Shown one piece after another: positions 7,569 through 16,078 of a stretch of DNA of 28,714 nt. Below the pieces are notes generated by a model. It made no database searches, had not been told where the DNA came from, and saw only the letters and a program-made list of their open reading frames with translations. Both the position numbers and the translations under genes were made by a program. How positions within the stretch are numbered: the first letter of the stretch is position 1; each line of letters opens with the position of its first letter. Source of the stretch: Streptococcus sp. UBA6071 (lineage in GTDB: Bacteria; Bacillota; Bacilli; Lactobacillales; Streptococcaceae); assembly GCA_002436115.1 (NCBI GenBank), contig DIXV01000012.1, forward strand, positions 20,575 to 49,288, written 5' to 3'.

Positions 7569-9812
7569 TTAAGGCTTAACCTTAAAATAACGGAGACGAA
7601 GAGCGTTTGTAACGACAGAGACAGAGCTTAAGCTCATTGCTAATCCAGCCAACATAGGGTTGAGCAAGGGTCCTCCAAAGAGATGGAGAAGCCCCATAGC
7701 AATAGGGATACCAAGAAGATTATAGGCAAAGGCCCAGAAGAGATTTTCTTTAATGTTTGTCATGGTTGCTTGGCTGAGTTTGATAGCCGTAGGGACATCT
7801 CTTAAATTGCCATGCATAAGGACGATATCCGCCGATTCAATAGCGACGTCTGTCCCTGAGCCAATAGCAATCCCGACTTGAGCTTGGACCAAAGCTGGTG
7901 CATCATTGATACCGTCTCCTACCATGGCGACCTGAGAGTTATGTTTTTGGAGTTGCTTAATGATGTTTGCTTTATCTTTGGGTAGAACTTGGCTAAAAAC
8001 AGTCGAAATCCCCACTTCTTGGGCAATAGCCTGTGCGGTTGCATCATGATCTCCAGTCAACATAATCACGTTTAAGCCCAAATCTTTCATGTCTTTGATA
8101 GCTTTTGCACTGCTTTCTTTAATTTGATCGGCAATTGCAAGTAGTCCAATTACTTTTTTATTTAAAGATAGATAAATAGGTGTTTTTCCAGCTCTGGCTA
8201 GTTTGTGACTTTGCTCCGATAAAGAAGACACATCAATTGTTTGCTCATGCATCAATTTAGCATTTCCTAAAACAATCGGCTGGTTTTGATAGGTTGCCAA
8301 AAGGCCTAGACCTGGAACAGCTTGAAAATCTCTTACGACAAAGGCCTCGTGCTCTTCTGATGCGTCAAGAATGGCTTGGGCCAAGGGATGTTCAGACCCT
8401 ATTTCACAGGCAGCAGCTAAGTTGAGAATGTCTTTTTCCTGCCATCCTTCAGAAGAGATAAGGTCTGTTACCCGAGGTCGTCCTTCTGTAATGGTTCCTG
8501 TTTTATCAAGAACAACAGTGGTTAACTTATGAGCTGTTTCTAGAGCCTGCCCAGACTTAATCAAGATGCCATGTTCCGCCCCTTTTCCAGTCCCCACCAT
8601 AATAGCGATGGGAGTTGCTAAACCGAGAGCACAAGGACAGGCAATGATTAAGATGGAAATGAAGATTTGTAGAGAAAATTGGAAACTTTCTCCGCCTATG
8701 CTATACCAAAGAAAGCTGGTTAAGAGGGCTAGAGCAATGATTATAGGAACGAAGTAGAGGGAGATTTTGTCTGCAAAGGCAGCAATCGGTGCCTTAGAAC
8801 CTTGTGCCTTTTCAATTAATTTGATGATTTGAGCTAGCGTTGTATCTTGTCCAACCTTGGTTGCTTCGTAGTCAATAGTACCATTTTTATTAATAGTAGC
8901 ACTAATAACAGTATCTCCGACAGTTTTAGCAACAGGTAGGCTCTCTCCAGTAATCATTGCTTCATCAATACTGCTTGAGCCAACCCGCACGATACCGTCA
9001 ACAGGTAGACTTTCTCCTGGCTTAATGCGAATAATATCACCGACACGAATATCTTCGGTGTCAAGTTCAACCAGTTGTCCATATCGCAAGACAGTTGCTT
9101 TTTTAGGCGAGAGGTTGATGAGCTGTTGAATAGCTAAGGAGGTTTTTCCCTTGGCTTTATTTTCTAAGGTTTTCCCAAGGAGAATAAGGCTGATAATGAC
9201 CCCAACTGACTCAAAGTAGAGGTGATGGGTGAAGTGAGTGTGACCTTGAAAGAGATGGTAGATGGCATAGAGGCCATAGGCAAAGGCAGCACTTGTACCA
9301 ACAGCAATTAAACTGTCCATATTAGGGTGTTTCTTGATTAGGTTTTTGAACCCTCGTTTATAGAAACCAGCCCCTAACCACATGGTTGGTAGGGTCAAAA
9401 AGAGTTGTGTCAAGGCAAAGTTGACAGGGTGTAAATGAGGTGTCAAGATAGAAGGTAAGGGGAGCCCAATCATGCTTCCCATAGCGATGTAAAGCAAGGG
9501 TAATGTTGTCAAGATGGCTAAGAGTGTTTTAGTCTCTAGTCGTTTTTGTATCTGTTTTTGCTCTCTTAGATAAGCCTTGTATTCTGAAGCTGTTTCTTGT
9601 TTTTTCTCCTGTGCTTCATAGCCAGCCTCTGCAACTGTAGATAGAATCAGAGTACTGTCAAAATTATCATCTTTTGGTAGAATAGTAAGTTTTTCCGTTG
9701 CTAGGTTTACGGAAGCTGTTTCGACATGATCCAGCTTGCTAACAAGGCGTTCAACCTTTGCAGCGCAGGAAGCACAGGTCATGCCTGAGATTTTATAAGT
9801 TCGTTCTGTCAT
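7569..9812 (-). CDS. copA: copper-exporting P1B-type ATPase CopA
   Basis: Membrane ATPase that pumps Cu(I) out of the cytoplasm. The 747 residues show one N-terminal heavy-metal-associated domain with GMTCASCAAKVE (Cys12 and Cys15 region), eight membrane segments, and the CPC motif in ACPCALGLATP that marks Cu/Ag transport. Other motifs are SEHPLAQAI (the HP motif), TGES in the actuator domain, DKTGTIT with the phosphorylated Asp, and GDGINDAPAL in the hinge. It ends 116 bases before the shared terminator. copY lies just upstream, separated by 10 bases, so the order is copY-copA. No copZ chaperone gene fits in the remaining space downstream. The family call is firm. Confidence 0.96.
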   Translation of the reverse strand: MTERTYKISGMTCASCAAKVERLVSKLDHVETASVNLATEKLTILPKDDNFDSTLILSTVAEAGYEAQEKKQETASEYKAYLREQKQIQKRLETKTLLAILTTLPLLYIAMGSMIGLPLPSILTPHLHPVNFALTQLFLTLPTMWLGAGFYKRGFKNLIKKHPNMDSLIAVGTSAAFAYGLYAIYHLFQGHTHFTHHLYFESVGVIISLILLGKTLENKAKGKTSLAIQQLINLSPKKATVLRYGQLVELDTEDIRVGDIIRIKPGESLPVDGIVRVGSSSIDEAMITGESLPVAKTVGDTVISATINKNGTIDYEATKVGQDTTLAQIIKLIEKAQGSKAPIAAFADKISLYFVPIIIALALLTSFLWYSIGGESFQFSLQIFISILIIACPCALGLATPIAIMVGTGKGAEHGILIKSGQALETAHKLTTVVLDKTGTITEGRPRVTDLISSEGWQEKDILNLAAACEIGSEHPLAQAILDASEEHEAFVVRDFQAVPGLGLLATYQNQPIVLGNAKLMHEQTIDVSSLSEQSHKLARAGKTPIYLSLNKKVIGLLAIADQIKESSAKAIKDMKDLGLNVIMLTGDHDATAQAIAQEVGISTVFSQVLPKDKANIIKQLQKHNSQVAMVGDGINDAPALVQAQVGIAIGSGTDVAIESADIVLMHGNLRDVPTAIKLSQATMTNIKENLFWAFAYNLLGIPIAMGLLHLFGGPLLNPMLAGLAMSLSSVSVVTNALRLRYFKVKP

Positions 9813-9822
9813 AGTCTCTCCT

Positions 9823-10254
9823 TTAATGTTGCCCGCAGGTGCATTGACCAGCTAAACAATCGCAGACGAGGGTGTCAGGTGCTGTTTTGAGTTGGTCACA
9901 AACGAGTTGTTTAATCTTTTCAAGCCCCTTCTTGGAGAATTGTCCTTCTTCTAGGAGTAAAGTGATTAGATCAACTTGCTTGGTGTTACAAATCAGAGAC
10001 TGTAATTTTACAAGGGTTTTTAAGAGCTGCTCTTGTTCACTTACAGTGGTCTTATAATAGTACTTCCCTTTTTCTTTTTTCATGGTCAGGAGTCCTTTAG
10101 TCTTTAAGCGATTTAGCAGGGTCTTGATAGTGCTAGCTTGCCAGTCAAAATGATGAGATAGACTTTCTATGATAAACTTGCTACTACTTCTTGGATTGGC
10201 CCAAACGACTCGCATAACCTGCCATTCAGCATAGCTCATTTGATTTTTTTCCAT
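9823..10254 (-). CDS. copY: copper-responsive repressor CopY
   Basis: Winged-helix repressor of the BlaI/MecI/CopY family that leaves DNA when Cu(I) displaces zinc. The N-terminal half has the winged helix (SYAEWQVMRVVWANPRSSSK, then STIKTLLNRLKTKGLL near 40-55). The C-terminus carries CDCLAGQCTC, an exact CxCxxxxCxC metal site as in Enterococcus hirae CopY, four residues before a final His. The 143-residue length is normal. It is the first gene of the cop operon and its own promoter contains a perfect cop box, so autoregulation is expected. It lies 100 bases after adcA on the same strand, so read-through from the zinc operon is possible. Confidence 0.95.
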   Translation of the reverse strand: MEKNQMSYAEWQVMRVVWANPRSSSKFIIESLSHHFDWQASTIKTLLNRLKTKGLLTMKKEKGKYYYKTTVSEQEQLLKTLVKLQSLICNTKQVDLITLLLEEGQFSKKGLEKIKQLVCDQLKTAPDTLVCDCLAGQCTCGQH

Positions 10255-10289
10255 AATAGTATCCTCTTTCCAACATCTTCTATATCTAG

Positions 10290-10318
10290 AGTTTACAATT
10301 GTAAACGGTAATTGTCAA
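10290..10318 (-). promoter_or_regulatory. copYA promoter with a cop operator
   Basis: On the minus strand, TTGACA (10318-10313), a 17-base spacer and TAAACT (10295-10290) form the promoter. The palindrome GTTTACAATTGTAAAC (10291-10306) covers the -10 and half the spacer and contains TACAATTGTA, an exact match to the cop box TACAnnTGTA. Only one box is seen here; some cop operons have two. Confidence 0.85.
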
Positions 10319-10319
10319 G

Positions 10320-10337
10320 AAAAAGCCCTTCCAAGGG
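10320..10337 (-). terminator. weak terminator after adcA
   Basis: On the minus strand CCCTT-GG-AAGGG (10337-10326) is followed by a short T-run (10324-10320). The stem is only 4-5 bp, so termination is probably incomplete. The T-run runs straight into the cop promoter -35. Confidence 0.35.
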
Positions 10338-10354
10338 AAGAGATTTCTCTGTTT

Positions 10355-11866
10355 TTAGTGTGCCAGTATTTCCTGTCCAATTTCGAGTCCTGTCAAACCT
10401 GTTGGATAGTAAGTTGGCCAATTTTCTAATTCGGTCAATAGGCTATCGTGACTATCGCCGCCAATGTAAATATGGAAGTGATCTGCTTGATTAGGTGCGA
10501 TAGAATGGTCGCTAAATTGGACATATCGGTAAGGCCCAGCATCTGCTTCAGTTGCTTCAAAAAGGTAGCGAACTCCTCGGTTTCCTTTTTCATAGGTTAA
10601 TACCTTATAACCAACATAGGTATAAGTGTATTTTTTCTGGCTACCATCAACACTGAATGTGATCGTATCATCTGTGATAGTGATTTGGTCAATACTTGTC
10701 TGATAGCCTTTATCATAATAGTCTTTGTATTGGTCAGCGGTCATGCTAGCACCTTTGGCTTTTGACTTATAGTCCCAAATTTGGTCAAAGCTACCATCTC
10801 GGAGATAGGGATAAATAGACTGCCATTCACCTTGCCAATCCTTTAGGGGTCGATCTTTGACAGCAGAATCTTCAAAATAGCCATTGTAGACAGTTTTTAA
10901 AGAAACTTCCTCTTCCTCAGAACTTATGGTGCTTCCTTCTGTATTAGTGGTCAACTGTAAGGCTTTAAGATTGCTCTCCATCGTAGAGATGTAGTCTTCA
11001 CCAGCCTCCATTGCTTGACTTGTTAGGCTTTCTAATGGATTGAGAACCGCTGTTTTGACACCTGTCTCAGCAGCTAGGGTTTCCGCTACGGCGGATGAGA
11101 CCGTTTCTTCAAAATAAATATAGTTAATTTTGTTGTCTTTGATGTATTTGGTCAGTTCTGCTAAGCGTGTCGCAGATGGTTCGCTGTCTGAGTTCAAACC
11201 TGAGACAGAAACTTGTTCTAAACCATAGTCGAGTGCTAGGTAGGTAAAGGCCTTATGTTGTGTCACAAAGCTTTTTTGTTTGGCTTGAGAAAGAGTCTCT
11301 TTGTAGGTTTGATCCAGTTCCTTTAGTTTGCTGATATAAGCAGAAGCATTTTCAGTGAAGCGCTCTTTTTTATCAGGGTATTGGGCAATAAGGCTGTCTC
11401 TTAGGCTTTCAACCATCATAATAGCACGATAAGGAGATACCCATACATGGGGGTCATAGCCGTGTTCATGTTCATGTTCTTCCTCCTCTTCCTCATGGTT
11501 TTCTTCAGAGCCTGGTAAGAGTAGCATGCCTTTTGTTGCCGAGATAAGATTGACCTTACTATTACTTTCATCCAGATTGGTCTTCAAATCAGAGACCCAA
11601 GTCTCCATGTTATCGTTGGCATAGATGAAACTATCAGCCTCTTCTATGTTTGCAATGTCCTTTGCAGAAGGGTCAAAATCATGAACTTCAGTCCCTGACT
11701 TGATGAGAAGTTTCACCTCAGCCTCATTGCCAACGATTTGCTGGGTAAATTCATACACAGGGTAGAAGGTTGTGATAATGGTGGGTTGATCAGATGTCGT
11801 GGCATTGCCACAGGCTGATAGAAGAAAGGTGGTTAGAAACAGAATGATAAAATGTCTTTTTTTCAT
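10355..11866 (-). CDS. adcA: zinc-binding lipoprotein AdcA with fused ZinT domain
   Basis: Substrate-binding lipoprotein of the AdcABC zinc importer. The 503 residues start with a signal ending LLSACG, giving a lipid-anchored Cys19. The first part (about 25-310) is the ZnuA-like cluster A-I binding domain, with TTFYPVYEFTQQIVG, an acidic/His-rich zinc loop (HEEEEEEHEHEHG) near 125, and DPHVWVSP. The second part (about 320-503) is a ZinT-like domain with DGSFDQIWDYKSKAKG, QFSDHSIAPNQADHFH and a C-terminal YYPTGLTGLEIGQEILAH. This two-domain layout is the standard streptococcal AdcA. It is the last gene of adcRCBA, 18 bases after adcB. Expression should follow zinc through AdcR. Firm call. Confidence 0.96.
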   Translation of the reverse strand: MKKRHFIILFLTTFLLSACGNATTSDQPTIITTFYPVYEFTQQIVGNEAEVKLLIKSGTEVHDFDPSAKDIANIEEADSFIYANDNMETWVSDLKTNLDESNSKVNLISATKGMLLLPGSEENHEEEEEEHEHEHGYDPHVWVSPYRAIMMVESLRDSLIAQYPDKKERFTENASAYISKLKELDQTYKETLSQAKQKSFVTQHKAFTYLALDYGLEQVSVSGLNSDSEPSATRLAELTKYIKDNKINYIYFEETVSSAVAETLAAETGVKTAVLNPLESLTSQAMEAGEDYISTMESNLKALQLTTNTEGSTISSEEEEVSLKTVYNGYFEDSAVKDRPLKDWQGEWQSIYPYLRDGSFDQIWDYKSKAKGASMTADQYKDYYDKGYQTSIDQITITDDTITFSVDGSQKKYTYTYVGYKVLTYEKGNRGVRYLFEATEADAGPYRYVQFSDHSIAPNQADHFHIYIGGDSHDSLLTELENWPTYYPTGLTGLEIGQEILAH

Positions 11867-11884
11867 GTTGATTAGTCCTTTATC

Positions 11885-12691
11885 TTATTTTTTTAATTTT
11901 TTGACTAAGTTGACCAGCAAAAAGATGCTAATAAAAATCAAGGTGATACTGGCAGAAGCAGGCGTTTCGGCATAATAGGAAATATAAGCACCAGAAATCA
12001 TGCCAACAAATCCTATCAGAACAGCAAGCACCATCACCATTTTAAAGCTTTTGCCTAGTTGTAGCGCAATAGAAGCTGGTAGCACTATAATGGTGGAAAC
12101 CAAGAGGGCTCCTGCAGCAGGAATCATAAGAGCGATAGCAATACCTGTTACGATATTAAAGAGGATAGACATTGCTCGAACAGGTAAACCGTCAACAAAG
12201 GCGGTGTCTTCATCAAATGTTAAAATGTACATGGGGCGGATAAATAAAGCAGTTAAGGACAAGACGACTAGAGAAATCGCAAAAAGTGCTAAGACTTGTT
12301 CATAACGAATAGTGACGATGGAACCAAATAAGTACTGTTCCAAACTCATGCCAGACGATCCGCCAGATTTACTCATTATAATGAGGGATAAAGCCAGACC
12401 TGCTGACATAAGGATGGCAGTGCCGATTTCCATAAAATGCTTATAAATGGTACGCAGGTATTCTAAAAAAATAGCTGCAATAACAACAATGATAATCGTT
12501 GAAAGGCGAGTATCTATGCCAAGTAGAAGCCCTAAGGCGACCCCGGCTAGAGAGACATGGCTGAGTGTATCGCTCATCAATGATTGTCGGCGGAGGATGA
12601 GAAAAATGCCCAGTATGGGTGCGAAGGAGGCAATGGCTATCATGGCTAAAAAAGCCAGCTGCATGAATTTATAATTAAAGAGTTCCAACAT
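11885..12691 (-). CDS. adcB: zinc ABC transporter permease AdcB
   Basis: Membrane permease of the Adc zinc importer, ABC-3 family. The chosen start gives 268 residues beginning [17 protein letters not shown], the usual length for this protein. Longer in-frame starts to 12805 lie wholly within adcC and are rejected. About eight hydrophobic segments are visible; the loop [12 protein letters not shown] near 45-55 is the family signature, with [17 protein letters not shown] further on. The start overlaps the adcC stop by 17 bases, implying translational coupling. Followed after 18 bases by adcA. Confidence 0.94.
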   Translation of the reverse strand: MLELFNYKFMQLAFLAMIAIASFAPILGIFLILRRQSLMSDTLSHVSLAGVALGLLLGIDTRLSTIIIVVIAAIFLEYLRTIYKHFMEIGTAILMSAGLALSLIIMSKSGGSSGMSLEQYLFGSIVTIRYEQVLALFAISLVVLSLTALFIRPMYILTFDEDTAFVDGLPVRAMSILFNIVTGIAIALMIPAAGALLVSTIIVLPASIALQLGKSFKMVMVLAVLIGFVGMISGAYISYYAETPASASITLIFISIFLLVNLVKKLKK

Positions 12692-13391
12692 GATTGCCCT
12701 CCAGATCGTCCTTATCATGGACATTAAAGCACCGCCAAGGGGAGTTTTGGTCACGTACAAGGTGGATATTACGATCAGCAAATGACTTGACTTCATCTGC
12801 ATCATGGGTGATCATGAGTACAGACTTGCCGTGCCGTTTAGCAGAATGGTGCATTAACGTATAGAAGTCGTCTTTAGAAGAAATATCCATTCCTGTCGTG
12901 GGCTCATCTAAGATGAAAATATCAGGATCGCTGGTAAACATACGGGCAATAACGGCTCGCTGTTTTTGTCCACCAGACAAGCTGCCTAATCTCTCATGTC
13001 GGTGTTCCCACATCCCAACGGATTCTAAACTAACCTTGATATGCTCCTCATCGTGGGAGGTCAATTTTCGGAACCATCCTTGTCTAGGATAGCGCCCCGA
13101 TTGAACGAATTCAAAGACGGTGGAAGGAAATCCAGCATTAAAGCTGGAGACTTGTTGGGGCAAATAGGACATCCTTAGCCGTTTTCCAGAAAGTCCAGTT
13201 TTGGAGATAGTGACTTGGCCAGCCTTTGGTTTTAAGATAGCCAAAGTTGCCTTGATTAAGGTTGTTTTTGCCGCCCCATTTTCTCCGGTTAAGGTAACAA
13301 ACTCGCCGCTATCAAGATGATAAGAAACGTCCTCCAAAACAGGTTCTTTATCGTATTGAAAGGAGAGGTTTTCCACGGTAATGTATCTCAT
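12675..13391 (-). CDS. adcC: zinc ABC transporter ATPase AdcC
   Basis: Cytoplasmic ATPase that powers zinc import through AdcB. It has 238 residues with the signature [15 protein letters not shown], Walker [14 protein letters not shown], and the H-loop MITHDADEV. Walker A reads [10 protein letters not shown], with Ala where the consensus GxxGxGK has Gly; the DNA (GGGGCGGCAAAAACA) shows this is not a reading error in translation. I believe other streptococcal AdcC proteins share this variant, but cannot check. The gene follows adcR after 2 bases and overlaps adcB by 17 bases, so adcRCB is tightly coupled. Confidence 0.95.
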   Translation of the reverse strand: MRYITVENLSFQYDKEPVLEDVSYHLDSGEFVTLTGENGAAKTTLIKATLAILKPKAGQVTISKTGLSGKRLRMSYLPQQVSSFNAGFPSTVFEFVQSGRYPRQGWFRKLTSHDEEHIKVSLESVGMWEHRHERLGSLSGGQKQRAVIARMFTSDPDIFILDEPTTGMDISSKDDFYTLMHHSAKRHGKSVLMITHDADEVKSFADRNIHLVRDQNSPWRCFNVHDKDDLEGNHVGTL

Positions 13392-13393
13392 TG

Positions 13394-13837
13394 TTATTTC
13401 CCTTCAATCCTATTTAGGAGTTCTTCTAAGAAACGGCTGATAATAAGCTGCTCTCTTTCGGAAAAGAGGCTAATCAATTCGTGATACGTCTGAAGAGTTT
13501 TAGCGTGATGGTGCGCGTGTTCTTCTGCAATGGGCTTTGCTTGGTCAGTCAATTGGTAGTAAGTCATACGACCATCTTGGCTATCCTTCACAGATTCTAA
13601 CATTCCCTTTCCTTTCAAAGACTTGATGGCCTTAGTGACGGCAGCTTGACTAATGTTAAGAGACTTAGCTAAGTCGGAATTATTAACGTTATCCTCCCGC
13701 AGTAGCATGAGGATATGCTCCTGTGTATTGGTCAGAGGGATTTGACTTTGGCAGTTGCCCACTAATAATTCCAGATGATTTTCAGATGTTAGAACAACCG
13801 TGTTAAGCGTTTTATCAATCTGTTTTGCTAGATGCAT
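13394..13837 (-). CDS. adcR: zinc-responsive MarR-family repressor AdcR
   Basis: MarR-family regulator that binds DNA when zinc is bound and represses zinc uptake genes. It has 147 residues with the winged helix near 50-100 ([20 protein letters not shown], then the wing [13 protein letters not shown]). His-rich positions match AdcR zinc sites: an early EN-H-LELL region, CQSQ near 30, and [16 protein letters not shown] near 105-120. First gene of adcRCBA. Its promoter carries two Adc boxes, so the operon is autoregulated. In Streptococcus pneumoniae adc mutations also disturb competence, which makes the neighbouring comX locus of interest; that link is inference here. Confidence 0.95.
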   Translation of the reverse strand: MHLAKQIDKTLNTVVLTSENHLELLVGNCQSQIPLTNTQEHILMLLREDNVNNSDLAKSLNISQAAVTKAIKSLKGKGMLESVKDSQDGRMTYYQLTDQAKPIAEEHAHHHAKTLQTYHELISLFSEREQLIISRFLEELLNRIEGK

Positions 13838-13864
13838 GATTAAGCTCCTTATCGCAGTTAATAG

Positions 13865-13904
13865 TTTACTGGTTAATTATAAACTTAACCAGTTAAGTTG
13901 TCAA
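13865..13904 (-). promoter_or_regulatory. adcRCBA promoter with two Adc boxes
   Basis: On the minus strand TTGACA (13904-13899), 17 bases and TATAAT (13881-13876) form a perfect consensus promoter. TTAACCAGTTAA at 13885-13896 is an exact Adc box (TTAACYRGTTAA) filling the spacer. TTTACTGGTTAA at 13865-13876 is a second box with one mismatch, overlapping the -10 and start point. Box centres are 20 bp apart, so two AdcR dimers would bind the same helix face. Confidence 0.92.
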
Positions 13905-13914
13905 GGCTTTTTTT

Positions 13915-13959
13915 AAAAAAACACCCCAAGAGTTAGAGTAGTTGCCTAACTTTGGGGTG
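13915..13959 (-). terminator. terminator of the Bsp-repeat/CHAP hydrolase gene
   Basis: On the minus strand CACCCCAAAGTTAG (13959-13946), a 9-base loop and its complement with one bulged base (13936-13922) are followed by seven Ts (13921-13915). It lies about 150 bases after the 14111 stop and just ahead of the adc promoter, insulating the zinc operon. Confidence 0.88.
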
Positions 13960-14110
13960 CTGTTTATTATGAAGTATGGAGGTTTAGAAGCTCCTTAACA
14001 GTCATCTCAGACTTTCTAGAAAATAAGATTTGAATGCCTTTAACAGCCTGTCAGATTGTTCCCCTACTAAACGAAGGACTAATCTTGTTTGAGCTAATCT
14101 GGCTAGCATT

Positions 14111-15820
14111 TTAAGATTTTGGATAGATGTAATAGACGGGACTATCAACTAGTTGACCACCTTGCCAGATTTTTTTAGGATTGAACCAACCTCTAAAGTT
14201 ACCGATGTATTGCTTACCGGCATAGTTTGATTCCATGACTTGAATTTTAGAGTCGGATTCAACATGAGTTACATAAGCGACATGACCGTATTGTATTCCA
14301 TTGATAAGACCATCACGAGGCCAAACAGCAACAGCCCCTGCTCGGGGAGTGGCCCCGATTTGGAAGCCTTGTTTTTCTGCATGATGATGCCACTGGTTAG
14401 CATTTCCCCAGTAATTGCTGACCCAAGTTGCCAATCCTTTAACCCCCCAGGTGCATTGACCAATAGGGTAGAGGTTATTCTGATGGTTGATAGTGGGATT
14501 GACGGTTGATGGGGCTGTCACTTGAGGAAGCATATCATCGGATACCATAAAAGTGGAAGTAGCTCTAAGTTGTGGTCTTGTCCCAAAATGGTAGACATGA
14601 ATATGGTAGAGGCCACTTCCCTTATGTTTGCGTAAATCAAGAATCGTTTTAAAAGATCCAGTTGATAGACGATTGGCATCGTACCACTTGATGTCATCTT
14701 GTCCATTAAGGTCAGACCAGACAGCATATAAGACGCCGCTTTGTTCATATAGGTGATGAATATCAATTGTCCATTGACTGTTGCCGATATAATTAGTCGA
14801 CATACTGACTGGAAGATGAAAGCTACTAAAATCAAGTGTCTCTAAGACATGACCAGACTGGCTACCGTCGGTATAGGTGATATAAACATGATTAGAATAA
14901 TGACCCGAAAGAGCTTGGTGGTTTCGGAGGTTAACTTCTGTTCGGAATTGACCTTGCCTATCTGATGTGAAACGGTACCATTTCAAATTGGATTGGTTGC
15001 TGTCACTCCAAGAAGCCAAGTCTATAAATTTAATTGCTTTTGATTTTTGGGTTTCTTGAGCCTTGACCTGATAAGTTCCTTGACTTAAGTTGACCTGCTC
15101 AATAGTGAGGGTTGGACTTAATTCGGCACTCGTCGGTAAATGGGCTGCTGTTATCTTTGTCGTTTCTGTCATTAGGTTATGGAGTTGCCCTGTCTGAGCA
15201 TTTCTTGCATATATATGGACATGATAAATCCCTTGATCGTAAGCATGATCTTTGAGAAAAATTCTAAGGGCGTAACTTCCATCGGATGTCTTACTTGCAG
15301 AGTACCAGCGAATGTCGTCTTGTCCCGTTTGATCTGACCAAGTGGGAATGAAGATTTCTGAACTGGTGTTAGGGACATTATTTAACTGAATATCAACAAA
15401 ACCCGTCTCAGGAATAGTGATAGATGAAGTAAGTGGAGGCTGCTTGACCGTGAGACTGGCTCCATTTAAGGCAACAAACTTCCCCTTGATATCAATATAG
15501 GTATGGATGTGATAGATTCCATAGTTTCTGTGCTCCATGAGATTAACTGGAGTTGTATTTTCATTGGCACGGTACCATTTGATGTCGTCCTGACCATTTT
15601 CCTCGGACCAAACCGCATGGTAGATAGGATGCGGTTTCTGAACAGATGAGGCATGGTAGGTAATAGCCACAGTCTGTCCGCTTTGGCTGGCGGTGACTGA
15701 TCCAGAAAGCTTGGCTGGATCATTTGATGTGTAGGCATGAACCTGTGATGTACAGAGGCTCATTAAACTTAAAGTAAAAGTGACTAATAGACCTAAAAGC
15801 CACTTTGAGTAATATATCAT
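14111..15820 (-). CDS. secreted Bsp-repeat CHAP murein hydrolase, LytF-like
   Basis: Predicted exported peptidoglycan hydrolase. The 569 residues start with a signal peptide (hydrophobic core about 8-24, cleavage near VHA-YTS at 29). Four Bsp-like repeats follow, each with a WS..NGQDDIKWY-type core and a LxxHxxxGxYHxHxY ending, together spanning about 40-425. The third has the degenerate core WSDSNQSNLKWY. The C-terminal CHAP domain has its catalytic Cys at about 456 (QCTWG) and His at about 513 (GHVAYV), then VMESNY. This layout matches LytF of Streptococcus gordonii, a competence-induced hydrolase that lyses non-competent siblings. It is transcribed divergently from comX and its promoter has a near-perfect ComX box. 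The hydrolase call is firm; the fratricin role is inferred from architecture and promoter. Bond specificity (endopeptidase or amidase) cannot be read. Confidence 0.88.
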   Translation of the reverse strand: MIYYSKWLLGLLVTFTLSLMSLCTSQVHAYTSNDPAKLSGSVTASQSGQTVAITYHASSVQKPHPIYHAVWSEENGQDDIKWYRANENTTPVNLMEHRNYGIYHIHTYIDIKGKFVALNGASLTVKQPPLTSSITIPETGFVDIQLNNVPNTSSEIFIPTWSDQTGQDDIRWYSASKTSDGSYALRIFLKDHAYDQGIYHVHIYARNAQTGQLHNLMTETTKITAAHLPTSAELSPTLTIEQVNLSQGTYQVKAQETQKSKAIKFIDLASWSDSNQSNLKWYRFTSDRQGQFRTEVNLRNHQALSGHYSNHVYITYTDGSQSGHVLETLDFSSFHLPVSMSTNYIGNSQWTIDIHHLYEQSGVLYAVWSDLNGQDDIKWYDANRLSTGSFKTILDLRKHKGSGLYHIHVYHFGTRPQLRATSTFMVSDDMLPQVTAPSTVNPTINHQNNLYPIGQCTWGVKGLATWVSNYWGNANQWHHHAEKQGFQIGATPRAGAVAVWPRDGLINGIQYGHVAYVTHVESDSKIQVMESNYAGKQYIGNFRGWFNPKKIWQGGQLVDSPVYYIYPKS

Positions 15821-15843
15821 ATCTCATTCTCCCTTCACCTATT

Positions 15844-15851
15844 AATTCGTA
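15844..15851 (-). promoter_or_regulatory. ComX-box-like (CIN box) promoter of the CHAP hydrolase gene
   Basis: On the minus strand TACGAATT lies 23 bases before the ATG, one mismatch at the last base from the streptococcal ComX/SigX recognition octamer TACGAATA. The ribosome site GAAGGGAG follows at about 15836-15829. No good sigma-A -35/-10 pair was found in this short gap, which supports use of the alternative sigma factor. Confidence 0.6.
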
Positions 15852-15986
15852 GAAGGTCTGAGAAAGTGGCCTTGTTAAGGAAACTTTAGTGGACTGTAAA
15901 CACGAGTTGTTTAAGCTAATTCGTCTGCTCTCTCTTTTTTAGAGGAGATGTTTTAACGAGGTAGCTTTAGAGCATCTCTTCTCAGT

Positions 15987-16051
15987 CGTTTATGACCGAA
16001 AGTCAACCGTTTATGAATTTCTCCCCATTTTTATTGAGATTTATCTATAAT
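15987..16051 (+). promoter_or_regulatory. comX promoter with tandem 9-bp repeat, LytTR-type site candidate
   Basis: CGTTTATGA occurs at 15987-15995 and 16008-16016: two identical 9-mers separated by 12 bases, a 21-bp period. LytTR-family regulators such as ComE, BlpR and AgrA bind 9-bp direct repeats 12-13 bp apart. The second copy with flanks reads ACCGTTTAT, fitting the general LytTR core. A perfect TATAAT at 16046-16051 serves as -10 with no clear -35, as expected for an activated promoter. No GACA-N4-TGTC ComR-type box is present. Identity of the activator is inference. Confidence 0.5.
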
Positions 16052-16078
16052 CGGATTATCAAAGTACAAGGAGTTCCT

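Noticed and set aside
11463-11510. Low-complexity repeat in adcA
   Set aside because: It encodes the Glu/His-rich zinc-capture loop expected in AdcA.
12692-12805. AdcB extension upstream of 12691
   Set aside because: It lies wholly inside adcC in another frame; MLELFNYKF at 12691 is the family start.
14518-14835. Alternative-frame ORFs inside the CHAP hydrolase gene
   Set aside because: They are shadow frames of a well-supported protein and arise from its repeated sequence.
15880-16060. ComR-type inverted repeat before comX
   Set aside because: No GACA-N4-TGTC palindrome. The TGAC-N5-GTCA at 15993-16005 has the wrong spacing and lacks the flanks.
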